Below are positions 44,520 through 53,138 of a DNA stretch of 64,000 bases, piece after piece (the stretch's first letter is position 1; every line of letters starts with the position of its first letter). The notes below the pieces were generated by a model that was not told where the DNA came from, ran no database searches, and worked only from the letters and a program-made list of their open reading frames with translations. Location of the stretch: positions 124,001 through 188,000 of the forward strand of contig JBAIAA010000807.1 in NCBI GenBank assembly GCA_037893245.1. The letters are read 5' to 3'. Both the position numbers and the translations under genes were made by a program. Origin of the DNA: Crossaster papposus (lineage: Eukaryota > Echinodermata > Asteroidea > Velatida > Solasteridae).

Positions 44520-45017
44520 TCAGGAACCCAAAGAAGGAGGGCTGAAAGATATATGCAACAATCTCCAATCGATGATTGTACGATTTAAGTGAGTGCCATC
44601 TTGGCAAATGAAAGGCCAAAAAGCTGATGTTGGCCAGTCCGGAACTATCAGTGTGCCTGTTGCACGGACTGCAATAATGTGTTTGATAACCTGTACAAGC
44701 AGTGAGACGGGGGGACAAAAATAGTTGTTGTCGTGTGCCCAACTTTGACAAAAAGCATCCACACCACTTACACCTTTACACCAGAACCTAGCATTGAATT
44801 GGGGAAGTTTAGCATTGTGCGGTGACGCAAATCGATCTATGGAATGGGGTCCCCATATGTCTTCTATAGTGTTGAATGAAACAGAATCGATTGCCCAATC
44901 GTCAAAGTCTTGGAATTTGCTAATTTTATCTGCGAGTTTGTTCTGAATTCTCGGCAACCACTCGGGAAAAATAATGCATTCGTGTTTTCTAGACAATGTA
45001 TATATGGAAACTGCCAA
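44520..45017 (-). pseudogene. DIRS RNase H C-terminal region
   Basis: Reads EWLPRIQNKLADKISK, FDDWAIDS, WGPHSIDRFASPHNAKLPQF, RFWCKGVSGVDAFCQSW and GTLIVPDWPTSAFWPFI, the conserved tail after RNase H in DIRS elements. The RNase H active-site part is missing between this and the RT frame at 45050. Confidence 0.75.
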
Positions 45018-45049
45018 GTCCTGTAGATCAGGTTTAACACTACCGCATG

Positions 45050-45700
45050 TTATGATTTTTGGTACGTTAGAATTGTCGCTCTGTAGGAATTGCGAGTCAT
45101 TAATCTAGCGATTGGACCGAGGGCCAGGTACATAGAGATTATCTGGCCTGTGAAACGAGCCAACTGTTTCACTGGCACGACTTTTTTGTCGTGGTGGGTT
45201 GTAAGTATTGTTGATATGGTCGACAGAACAGTTTCCAATTTACTTTGTGGGACGCGGAATTTGAAATCATTAGAGTCAATAATTAGACCCAAGTATTTAT
45301 ATTTTACTTGCAGGTTTCCAAACACATTTTGTTTTGTTAGGAACGAAGCCGGCATTGATAATCGTATTCTGCACGATGACTGTGCTATTTTGTGCTGAAG
45401 CAAGGTCTGGAGATATGATGAGACCGTCATCTATGTATATATACGACACAATGCCTTGAGCTCGCCAGTAGTATACTAGCGGCCTGATCTAAACTCGATT
45501 TGTTATTTTTCAAGATAACAGGAGGGGGGTTTGAATAAAATGGAATTTTATAACCCGATTCTATAACATCCAATATGAATTGACTTGCTCTAAGAACATT
45601 TCGCCAATATGGAACACATGGTTTAAGTTTACCTTTCACTCCATTGGGTGCGCGTTCATGGCGTTCTATTTCAGCCGATTCCCAATCTCTAAAGTCCTGA
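45050..45700 (-). pseudogene. DIRS reverse transcriptase with internal deletion
   Basis: The N-terminal RT part (KPCVPYWRNVLRASQFILDV, GYKIPFYSNPPPV, NNKSSLDQA) joins abruptly, in a changed frame, to YWRAQGIVSYIYIDDGLIIS (YIDD box), then NAGFVPNKTKCVW and KQLARFTGQIISMYLALGP. The FDLxSGYHHV and LPFGLSxAP blocks between them are deleted near 45480, so the enzyme is dead. Confidence 0.75.
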
Positions 45701-46348
45701 AGTGTCGAGGACTCCGGTGGTGGGGGGAGGGGCCTGGAATCTCCGTGGTGGCTGTCCGAGTGCTCGAAGGGAGGGGCAGCTTGTTCGTACGTGGCCGGCG
45801 ATACCGCATTGAAAACATACGCGGTTGTCCGATGGTCGATAGGGGCTGTACTGGTTGCCGATGAAAGGGCGAAAAGAATAAGCAGGAGATGGGCGAGCCG
45901 AGGCCCGGGTCTTGACTTTGGATTTCTTTGAGTTTTCGGCCTTTTTGCTTGCTGCAGATTTCTCTGCTTTTTTAAGTCTCTTTTCATCGTCGGAGTTATC
46001 GGCGAGCTCGTCTGTGACGTATTCTTTAACTGTTGCCCAGCCTTGTAAAGATCGGTCGGCCACTTTTATCAGCTTTTGGCGCTGCTTGACGAGTTCGAGA
46101 ATTTGACCGACTAGCTCAATTCCCGAGTTGGTGTCCCCGACTCTCAATGATGCTAGTGCAGATTCAGCAAGGGCGGCGAGCTTTTCCGTGTGCCGAAACT
46201 GGTCCTTATTGCCAGCACTTTTGAACTCGTACTGCGAGTCTGCAGAAGTACGTTGCTTCTTGATGGCCGAATCCACTTTTGTGTCAATTGAATTAGACAA
46301 TGTTTGGATTGCCAGGAGTATGTCTTGGTTAGAAGCGTCTGGATTCAT
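45689..46348 (-). CDS. DIRS-type gag-like protein
   Basis: A 219-codon intact frame starting MNPDASNQDILLAIQTLSNS. A helical middle part (HTEKLAALAESALASL, KVADRSLQGWATVKEYV) is followed by a Lys-rich linker and a CCHC zinc knuckle CFQCGIAGHVRTSC (about residues 183-196), then a Pro-rich end. The frame overlaps the start of the RT frame. The GWATVxEYV block is shared with the DIRS fragment at 37312. Confidence 0.65.
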   Translation of the reverse strand: MNPDASNQDILLAIQTLSNSIDTKVDSAIKKQRTSADSQYEFKSAGNKDQFRHTEKLAALAESALASLRVGDTNSGIELVGQILELVKQRQKLIKVADRSLQGWATVKEYVTDELADNSDDEKRLKKAEKSAASKKAENSKKSKVKTRASARPSPAYSFRPFIGNQYSPYRPSDNRVCFQCGIAGHVRTSCPSLRALGQPPRRFQAPPPTTGVLDTSGL

Positions 46349-46419
46349 CGTTTCGCCTGCTGTACATGTACGAGTACATGTAAACGGTACGTGAAGTATA
46401 TGGCGATAACAACGTGGCT

Positions 46420-46561
46420 AGCGAGGTTAAGTTGCTCAACCGAGAGTGTGGTCAAGCGGTTAACAACCCGCTTTATACCAATGATGGTACAATGGGTTAT
46501 GTAACAAGGCACGCTCTTATGAGCGTGCTCACCTGTCGTACGATAACGTAAATAAAAGTAA
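46420..46561 (-). repeat. A1 repeat of the DIRS-type element
   Basis: 5' end of the element on the minus strand; copy of A2. Joined through CTTTCTT to the tRNA satellite. Confidence 0.9.
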
Positions 46562-46661
46562 CTTTCTTGGTCAGTACCCGAGAGTTTGGTTGACCACAAC
46601 CTCGGTCTGCTCAGGATAATTATTTTCTTGAAAGTGATTTCATTTTCATTACAAATAGTTA

Positions 46662-46734
46662 TGCAGAGTGGTGAAGTGGGAGCGTGATGGGCCCATAACC
46701 CAGAGGCCCGAGGATCGAAAACCTCGCTCTGCTA
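46662..46734 (+). tRNA. tRNA-iMet-like (CAT), class B
   Basis: First copy of the array. TGCAGAG 5' end and 8-nt T loop (ATCGAAAA). Confidence 0.5.
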
Positions 46735-46838
46735 ACGAGGTATTTTTGCTTCACTGTTATTCAAATTTAATAATTATTTTAGAATGTTTTTAGAATGTCT
46801 GCTTTTATTTTGTTTGTTGTTTTTCTAAATTTACATGA

Positions 46839-46910
46839 GGCATGGTGGCGCAGTGGAAGCTTGCTGGGCCTATAACCCAGAGTGCCGAGGATCAAAACCT
46901 CGTTCTGCTG
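46839..46910 (+). tRNA. initiator-like tRNA (TAT), class C
   Basis: Left arm unit 1; reference copy of class C. Discriminator G. Confidence 0.5.
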
Positions 46911-47065
46911 CTAATACGTTTTTGGTATGACTTGAAGTACTCGACTCGGAGTGACAAAGTAGACCCTTTATTATTCAGTAACCGAGAGTTCGGATGATCA
47001 CAACCTCGGTCTGCTCAGGATAATTTTGTATTTGATAGGGATTTCATTTTCATTAAAAATAGTTA

Positions 47066-47137
47066 CGCAGAGTAGTGCAGCGGGAGCGTGATGGGCCCAT
47101 AGCCCAGAGGTCCGAGGACCAAAACCTCGCTTTGCTA
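47066..47137 (+). tRNA. tRNA-iMet-like (CAT), class D
   Basis: Left arm unit 1; reference copy of class D. A box TAGTGCAGCGGG fits consensus. Confidence 0.5.
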
Positions 47138-47239
47138 ACTAGGTATTTTTGCTTCACTGCTATTCACATTTAATAAATATTGTAGAATGTTTTTAGAATG
47201 TCTGCTTTCATTTTGTTTGCATTTTCTAAATTTACATGA

Positions 47240-47311
47240 GGCATAGTGGCGCAGTTGAAGCGTGCTGGGCCCATAACCCAGAGGTCCGAGGATCGAAACC
47301 TCGCTCTGCTA
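47240..47311 (+). tRNA. tRNA-iMet (CAT), class A
   Basis: Reference copy of class A. Keeps the three G-C pairs of the anticodon stem and ATCGAAA T loop typical of eukaryotic initiators; G1-T72 and one T5-C68 mismatch in the acceptor. T5 at 47317-47321. Confidence 0.7.
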
Positions 47312-47463
47312 ACAAGTTTTTGGTATGACATGAGGTACTCGACTCGGAGTGACAAAGTAGACACTTTCTTGGTCAGTACCCGAGAGTTTGGTTGACCACA
47401 ACCTCGGTCTGCTCAGGATAATTATTTTCTTGAAAGTGATTTCATTTTCATTACAAATAGTTA

Positions 47464-47535
47464 CGCAGAGTGGTGAAGTGGGAGCGTGATGGGCCCATAA
47501 CCCAGAGGCCCGAGGACCGAAACCTCGCTCTGCTG
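47464..47535 (+). tRNA. tRNA-iMet-like (CAT), class B
   Basis: 7-nt T loop ACCGAAA; discriminator G. Confidence 0.5.
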
Positions 47536-47639
47536 AAGAGGTATTTTTGCTTCACTGTTATTCAAATTTAATAATTATTTTAGAATGTTTTTAGAATGTC
47601 TGCTTTTATTTTGTTTGTTGTTTTTCTAAATTTACATGA

Positions 47640-47711
47640 GGCATGGTGGCGCAGTGGAAGCTTGCTGGGCCTATAACCCAGAGTGCCGAGGATCAAAACC
47701 TCGTTCTGCTG
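47640..47711 (+). tRNA. initiator-like tRNA (TAT), class C
   Basis: Left arm unit 2; trailer TAATAAG before T5. Confidence 0.5.
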
Positions 47712-47866
47712 CTAATAAGTTTTTGGTATGACTTGAAGTACTCGACTCAGAGTGACAAAGTAGACCCTTTCTTGGTCAGTAACCGAGAGTTCGGATGATC
47801 ACAACCTCGGTCTGCTCAGGATAATTTTGTATTTGATAGGGATTTCATTTTCATTAAAAATAGTTA

Positions 47867-47938
47867 CGCAGAGTAGTGCAGCGGGAGCGTGATGGGCCCA
47901 TAGCCCAGAGGTCCGAGGACCAAAACCTCGCTTTGCTA
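47867..47938 (+). tRNA. tRNA-iMet-like (CAT), class D
   Basis: Left arm unit 2. Confidence 0.5.
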
Positions 47939-48040
47939 ACTAGGTATTTTTGCTTCACTGCTATTCACATTTAATAAATATTGTAGAATGTTTTTAGAAT
48001 GTCTGCTTTCATTTTGTTTGCATTTTCTAAATTTACATGA

Positions 48041-48112
48041 GGCATAGTGGCGCAGTTGAAGCGTGCTGGGCCCATAACCCAGAGGTCCGAGGATCGAAAT
48101 CTCGCTCTGCTA
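48041..48112 (+). tRNA. tRNA-iMet (CAT), class A
   Basis: Left arm unit 2; one T-stem pair weakened to G-T. Confidence 0.65.
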
Positions 48113-48264
48113 ACAAGTTTTTGGTATGACATGAGGTACTCGACTCGGAGTGACAAAGTAGACACTTTCTTGGTCAGTACCCGGGAGTTTGGTTGACCAC
48201 AACCTCGGTCTGCTCAGGATAATTATTTTCTTGAAAGTGATTTCATTTTCATTACAAATAGTTA

Positions 48265-48337
48265 CGCAGAGTGGTGAAGTGGGAGCGTGATGGGCCCATA
48301 ACCCAGAGGCCCGAGGATCGAAAACCTCGCTCTGCTA
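48265..48337 (+). tRNA. tRNA-iMet-like (CAT), class B
   Basis: Left arm unit 3; 8-nt T loop. Confidence 0.5.
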
Positions 48338-48441
48338 ACGAGGTATTTTTGCTTCACTGTTATTCAAATTTAATAATTATTTTAGAATGTTTTTAGAATG
48401 TCTGCTTTTATTTTGTTTGTTGTTTTTCTAAATTTACATGA

Positions 48442-48513
48442 GGCATGGTGGCGCAGTGGAAGCTTGCTGGGCCTATAACCCAGAGTGCCGAGGATCAAAA
48501 CCTCGTTCTGCTG
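48442..48513 (+). tRNA. initiator-like tRNA (TAT), class C
   Basis: Left arm unit 3. Confidence 0.5.
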
Positions 48514-48668
48514 CTAATACGTTTTTGGTATGACTTGAAGTACTCGACTCAGAGTGACAAAGTAGACCCTTTCTTATTCAGTAACCGAGAGTTCGGATGA
48601 TCACAACCTCGGTCTGCTCAGGATAATTTTGTATTTGATAGGGATTTCATTTTCATTAAAAATAGTTA

Positions 48669-48740
48669 CGCAGATTAGTGCAGCGGGAGCGTGATGGGCC
48701 CATAGCCCAGAGGTCCGAGGACCAAAACCTCGCTTTGCTA
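48669..48740 (+). tRNA. tRNA-iMet-like (CAT), class D
   Basis: Acceptor G7 is T (CGCAGAT), losing a pair. Confidence 0.4.
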
Positions 48741-48842
48741 ACTAGGTATTTTTGCTTCACTGCTATTCACATTTAATAAATATTGTAGAATGTTTTTAGA
48801 ATGTCTGCTTTCATTTTGTTTGCATTTTCTAAATTTACATGA

Positions 48843-48914
48843 GGCATAGTGGCGCAGTTGAAGCGTGCTGGGCCCATAACCCAGAGGTCCGAGGATCGAA
48901 ACCTCGCTCTGCTA
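48843..48914 (+). tRNA. tRNA-iMet (CAT), class A
   Basis: Left arm unit 3; as reference. Confidence 0.7.
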
Positions 48915-49066
48915 ACAAGTTTTTGGTATGACATGAGGTACTCGACTCGGAGTGACAAAGTAGACACTTTCGTGGTCAGTACCCGAGAGTTTGGTTGACC
49001 ACAACCTCGGTCTGCTCAGGATAATTATTTTCTTGAAAGTGATTTCATTTTCATTACAAATAGTTA

Positions 49067-49139
49067 CGCAGAGTGGTGAAGTGGGAGCGTGATGGGCCCA
49101 TAACCCAGAGGCCCGAGGATCGAAAACCTCGCTCTGCTA
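49067..49139 (+). tRNA. tRNA-iMet-like (CAT), class B
   Basis: Left arm unit 4; 8-nt T loop. Confidence 0.5.
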
Positions 49140-49243
49140 ACGAGGTATTTTTGCTTCACTGTTATTCAAATTTAATAATTATTTTAGAATGTTTTTAGAA
49201 TGTCTGCTTTTATTTTGTTTGTTGTTTTTCTAAATTTACATGA

Positions 49244-49315
49244 GGCATGGTGGCGCAGTGGAAGCTTGCTGGGCCTATAACCCAGAGTGCCGAGGATCAA
49301 AACCTCGTTCTGCTG
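49244..49315 (+). tRNA. initiator-like tRNA (TAT), class C
   Basis: Left arm unit 4. Confidence 0.5.
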
Positions 49316-49470
49316 CTAATACGTTTTTGGTATGACTTGAAGTACTCGACTCAGAGTGACAAAGTAGACCCTTTCTTATTCAGTAACCGAGAGTTCGGAT
49401 GATCACAACCTCGGTCTGCTCAGGATAATTTTGTATTTGATAGGGATTTCATTTTCATTAAAAATAGTTA

Positions 49471-49542
49471 CGCAGATTAGTGCAGCGGGAGCGTGATGGG
49501 CCCATAGCCCAGAGGTCCGAGGACCAAAACCTCGCTTTGCTA
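49471..49542 (+). tRNA. tRNA-iMet-like (CAT), class D
   Basis: Same CGCAGAT acceptor change as 48669. Confidence 0.4.
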
Positions 49543-49644
49543 ACTAGGTATTTTTGCTTCACTGCTATTCACATTTAATAAATATTGTAGAATGTTTTTA
49601 GAATGTCTGCTTTCATTTTGTTTGCATTTTCTAAATTTACATGA

Positions 49645-49716
49645 GGCATAGTGGCGCAGTTGAAGCGTGCTGGGCCCATAACCCAGAGGTCCGAGGATCA
49701 AAACCTCGCTCTGCTA
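49645..49716 (+). tRNA. tRNA-iMet (CAT), class A
   Basis: Left arm unit 4; T loop ATCAAAA as in class C. Confidence 0.6.
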
Positions 49717-49868
49717 ACAAGTTTTTGGTATGACATGAGGTACTCGACTCGGAGTGACAAAGTAGACACTTTCTTGGTCAGTACCCGAGAGTTTGGTTGA
49801 CCACAACCTCGGTCTGCTCAGGATAATTATTTTCTTGAAAGTGATTTCATTTTCATTACAAATAGTTA

Positions 49869-49941
49869 CGCAGAGTGGTGAAGTGGGAGCGTGATGGGCC
49901 CATAACCCAGAGGCCCGAGGATCGAAAACCTCGCTCTGCTA
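49869..49941 (+). tRNA. tRNA-iMet-like (CAT), class B
   Basis: Left arm unit 5; 8-nt T loop. Confidence 0.5.
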
Positions 49942-50045
49942 ACGAGGTATTTTTGCTTCACTGTTATTCAAATTTAATAATTATTTTAGAATGTTTTTAG
50001 AATGTCTGCTTTTATTTTGTTTGTTGTTTTTCTAAATTTACATGA

Positions 50046-50117
50046 GGCATGGTGGCGCAGTGGAAGCTTGCTGGGCCTATAACCCAGAGTGCCGAGGATC
50101 AAAACCTCGTTCTGCTG
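50046..50117 (+). tRNA. initiator-like tRNA (TAT), class C
   Basis: Left arm unit 5. Confidence 0.5.
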
Positions 50118-50272
50118 CTAATACGTTTTTGGTATGACTTGAAGTACTCGACTCAGAGTGACAAAGTAGACCCTTTCTTATTCAGTAACCGAGAGTTCGG
50201 ATGATCACAACCTCGGTCTGCTCAGGATAATTTTGTATTTGATAGGGATTTCATTTTCATTAAAAATAGTTA

Positions 50273-50344
50273 CGCAGAGTAGTGCAGCGGGAGCGTGATG
50301 GGCCCATAGCCCAGAGGTCCGAGGACCAAAACCTCGCTTTGCTA
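50273..50344 (+). tRNA. tRNA-iMet-like (CAT), class D
   Basis: Left arm unit 5; normal CGCAGAG. Confidence 0.5.
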
Positions 50345-50446
50345 ACTAGGTATTTTTGCTTCACTGCTATTCACATTTAATAAATATTGTAGAATGTTTT
50401 TAGAATGTCTGCTTTCATTTTGTTTGCATTTTCTAAATTTAAATGA

Positions 50447-50518
50447 GGCATAGTGGCGCAGTTGAAGCGTGCTGGGCCCATAACCCAGAGGTCCGAGGAT
50501 CGAAACCTCGCTCTGCTA
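50447..50518 (+). tRNA. tRNA-iMet (CAT), class A
   Basis: Left arm unit 5; as reference, with AAATGA leader instead of ACATGA. Confidence 0.7.
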
Positions 50519-50670
50519 ACAAGTTTTTGGTATGACATGAGGTACTCGACTCGGAGTGACAAAGTAGACACTTTCTTGGTCAGTACCCGAGAGTTTGGTT
50601 GACCACAACCTCGGTCTGCTCAGGATAATTATTTTCTTGAAAGTGATTTCATTTTCATTACAAATAGTTA

Positions 50671-50742
50671 CGCAGAGTAGTGAAGTGGGAGCGTGATGGG
50701 CCCATAACCCAGAGGCCCGAGGACCGAAACCTCGCTCTGCTA
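50671..50742 (+). tRNA. tRNA-iMet-like (CAT), class B
   Basis: Base 9 is A (AGTAGTGAAG); 7-nt T loop. Confidence 0.5.
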
Positions 50743-50846
50743 AAGAGGTATTTTTGCTTCACTGTTATTTAAATTTAATAATTATTTTAGAATGTTTTTA
50801 GAATGTCTGCTTTTATTTTGTTTGTTGTTTTTCTAAATTTACATGA

Positions 50847-50918
50847 GGCATGGTGGCGCAGTGGAAGCTTGCTGGGCCTATAACCCAGAGTGCCGAGGAT
50901 CAAAACCTCGTTCTGCTG
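50847..50918 (+). tRNA. initiator-like tRNA (TAT), class C
   Basis: Last C of the left arm. Confidence 0.5.
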
Positions 50919-51073
50919 CTAATAAGTTTTTGGTATGACTTGAAGTACTCGACTCAGAGTGACAAAGTAGACCCTTTCTTGGTCAGTAACCGAGAGTTCG
51001 GATGATCACAACCTCGGTCTGCTCAGGATAATTTTGTATTTGAGAGGGATTTCATTTTCATTAAAAATAGTTA

Positions 51074-51145
51074 CGCAGAGTAGTGCAGCGGGAGCGTGAT
51101 GGGCCCATAGCCCAGAGGTCCGAGGACCAAAACCTCGCTTTGCTA
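51074..51145 (+). tRNA. tRNA-iMet-like (CAT), class D
   Basis: Last D of the left arm. Confidence 0.5.
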
Positions 51146-51247
51146 ACTAGGTATTTTTGCTTCACTGCTATTCACATTTAATAAATATTGTAGAATGTTT
51201 TTAGAATGTCTGCTTTCATTTTGTTTGCATTTTCTAAATTTACATGA

Positions 51248-51277
51248 GGCATAGTGGCGCAGTTGAAGCGTGCTGGG
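51248..51277 (+). pseudogene. Class A tRNA 5' half at the palindrome centre
   Basis: Runs from GGCATAG to the CTGGG anticodon stem and then turns into the inverted arm. Confidence 0.9.
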
Positions 51278-51314
51278 TTATGGGCCCATCACGCTCCCGC
51301 TGCACTACTCTGCG
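51273..51314 (-). pseudogene. Class D-like tRNA 5' half at the palindrome centre
   Basis: Minus-strand CGCAGAGTAGTGCAGCGGG to CCCATAACCCAG; shares the CTGGG at 51273-51277 with the left half. A38 as in A/B instead of G38. Confidence 0.9.
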
Positions 51315-51469
51315 TAACTATTTTTAATGAAAATGAAATCCCCATCAAATACAAAATTATCCTGAGCAGACCGAGGTTGTGATCATCCGAACTCTCGGTT
51401 ACTGACCAAGAAAGGGTCTACTTTGTCACTCTGAGTCGAGTACTTCAAGTCATACCAAAAACTTATTAG

Positions 51470-51541
51470 CAGCAGAACAAGGTTTTGATCCTCGGCACTC
51501 TGGGTTATAGGCCCAGCAAGCTTCCACTGCGCCACCATGCC
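51470..51541 (-). tRNA. initiator-like tRNA (TAT), class C
   Basis: CCTTG in the T stem costs a pair. Confidence 0.4.
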
Positions 51542-51645
51542 TCATGTAAATTTAGAAAAACAACAAACAAAATAAAAGCAGACATTCTAAAAACATTCTA
51601 AAATAATTATTAAATTTGAATAACAGTGAAGCAAAAATACCTCTT

Positions 51646-51717
51646 TAGCAGAGCGAGGTTTCGGTCCTCGGGCCTCTGGGTTATGGGCCCATCACGCTCC
51701 CACTTCACCACTCTGCG
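51646..51717 (-). tRNA. tRNA-iMet-like (CAT), class B
   Basis: 7-nt T loop ACCGAAA, as most of the right arm. Confidence 0.5.
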
Positions 51718-51869
51718 TAACTATTTGTAATGAAAATGAAATCACTTTCAAGAAAATAATTATCCTGAGCAGACCGAGGTTGTGGTCAACCAAACTCTCG
51801 GGTACTGACCAAGAAAGTGTCTACTTTGTCACTCCGAGTCGAGTACCTCATGTCATACCAAAAACTTGT

Positions 51870-51941
51870 TAGCAGAGCGAGGTTTCGATCCTCGGACCTC
51901 TGGGTTATGGGCCCAGCACGCTTCAACTGCGCCACTATGCC
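51870..51941 (-). tRNA. tRNA-iMet (CAT), class A
   Basis: First A of the right arm; as reference. Confidence 0.7.
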
Positions 51942-52043
51942 TCATGTAAATTTAGAAAATGCAAACAAAATGAAAGCAGACATTCTAAAAACATTCTACA
52001 ATATTTATTAAATGTGAATAGCAGTGAAGCAAAAATACCTAGT

Positions 52044-52115
52044 TAGCAAAGCGAGGTTTTGGTCCTCGGACCTCTGGGCTATGGGCCCATCACGCTCCCA
52101 CTTCACCACTCTGCG
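52044..52115 (-). tRNA. tRNA-iMet-like (CAT), D/B chimera
   Basis: 3' half of class D, 5' half of class B (GTGAAGTGGG). Confidence 0.45.
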
Positions 52116-52267
52116 TAACTATTTGTAATGAAAATGAAATCACTTTCAAGAAAATAATTATCCTGAGCAGACCGAGGTTGTGGTCAACCAAACTCTCGGG
52201 TACTGACCAAGAAAGTGTCTACTTTGTCACTCCGAGTCGAGTACCTCATGTCATACCAAAAACTTGT

Positions 52268-52339
52268 TAGCAGAGCGAGGTTTCGATCCTCGGACCTCTG
52301 GGTTATGGGCCCAGCACGCTTCAACTGCGCCACTATGCC
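52268..52339 (-). tRNA. tRNA-iMet (CAT), class A
   Basis: In a 398-bp short unit. Confidence 0.7.
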
Positions 52340-52441
52340 TCATGTAAATTTAGAAAATGCAAACAAAATGAAAGCAGACATTCTAAAAACATTCTACAAT
52401 ATTTATTAAATGTGAATAGCAGTGAAGCAAAAATACCTAGT

Positions 52442-52513
52442 TAGCAAAGCGAGGTTTTGGTCCTCGGACCTCTGGGCTATGGGCCCATCACGCTCCCGCT
52501 GCACTACTCTGCG
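52442..52513 (-). tRNA. tRNA-iMet-like (CAT), class D
   Basis: In a 398-bp short unit. Confidence 0.5.
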
Positions 52514-52665
52514 TAACTATTTTTAATGAAAATGAAATCCCTATCAAATACAAAATTATCCTGAGCAGACCGAGGTTGTGATCATCCGAACTCTCGGTTA
52601 CTGACCAAGAAAGTGTCTACTTTGTCACTCCGAGTCGAGTACCTCATGTCATACCAAAAACTTGT

Positions 52666-52737
52666 TAGCAGAGCGAGGTTTCGATCCTCGGACCTCTGGG
52701 TTATGGGCCCAGCACGCTTCAACTGCGCCACTATGCC
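52666..52737 (-). tRNA. tRNA-iMet (CAT), class A
   Basis: As reference. Confidence 0.7.
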
Positions 52738-52839
52738 TCATGTAAATTTAGAAAATGCAAACAAAATGAAAGCAGACATTCTAAAAACATTCTACAATAT
52801 TTATTAAATGTGAATAGCAGTGAAGCAAAAATACCTAGT

Positions 52840-52911
52840 TAGCAAAGCGAGGTTTTGGTCCTCGGACCTCTGGGCTATGGGCCCATCACGCTCCCGCTGC
52901 ACTACTCTGCG
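52840..52911 (-). tRNA. tRNA-iMet-like (CAT), class D
   Basis: As class reference. Confidence 0.5.
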
Positions 52912-53066
52912 TAACTATTTTTAATGAAAATGAAATCCCTATCAAATACAAAATTATCCTGAGCAGACCGAGGTTGTGATCATCCGAACTCTCGGTTACT
53001 GACCAAGAAAGGGTCTACTTTGTCACTCTGAGTCGAGTACTTCAAGTCATACCAAAAACTTATTAG

Positions 53067-53138
53067 CAGCAGAACAAGGTTTTGATCCTCGGCACTCTGG
53101 GTTATAGGCCCAGCAAGCTTCCACTGCGCCACCATGCC
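53067..53138 (-). tRNA. initiator-like tRNA (TAT), class C
   Basis: Shares the CCTTG T-stem change with 51470. Confidence 0.4.

Larger units (their letters stand above)
42849..46568 (-). mobile_element. DIRS/Ngaro-type tyrosine-recombinase retroelement
   Basis: Read on the minus strand: core, A1 (46561-46420), gag/RT/RNase H remnants (46348-44520), B1 (44191-44050), core, A2 (44042-43901), recombinase remnant (43430-43079), B2 (42997-42856), core. The 7-bp CTTTCTT (plus strand) is at both outer ends and at the B1/A2 junction (42849-42855, 44043-44049, 46562-46568). Split A/B direct repeats are the hallmark of PAT/Ngaro-type elements, which integrate with a tyrosine recombinase and make no target duplication. 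Here the recombinase lies between A2 and B2, so two head-to-tail copies with complementary deletions are an alternative. The right end abuts the tRNA satellite. Confidence 0.75.
46569..51277 (+). repeat. Initiator-tRNA satellite, left arm (tRNAs on +)
   Basis: Regular 801-802-bp units, each in the order relic 1, B, C, relic 2, D, A. Class definitions: A = GGCATAG acceptor, GCGC/GCGT D stem, CTGGG CCCATAA CCCAG anticodon arm, CGAGG ATCGAAA CCTCG T arm, CTCTGCT, A73. B and D = CGCAGAG acceptor with A-G mismatch at 27-43; D has loop CCCATAG and T loop ACCAAAA. C = GGCATGG acceptor, loop CCTATAA (anticodon TAT). Every copy has T5 within about 6-15 nt downstream. Relics (CCGAGAGTTCGGATG...CCTCGGTCTGCT) look like 3' halves of tRNA. 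23 copies plus a half at the end. Confidence 0.95.

Noticed and set aside
51817-52011. Recurring 64-residue frame MSTLSLRVEYLMSYQKLV in many places
   Set aside because: It is the antisense of class A tRNA plus spacer and exists only because the unit is repeated; it is not conserved outside the unit.
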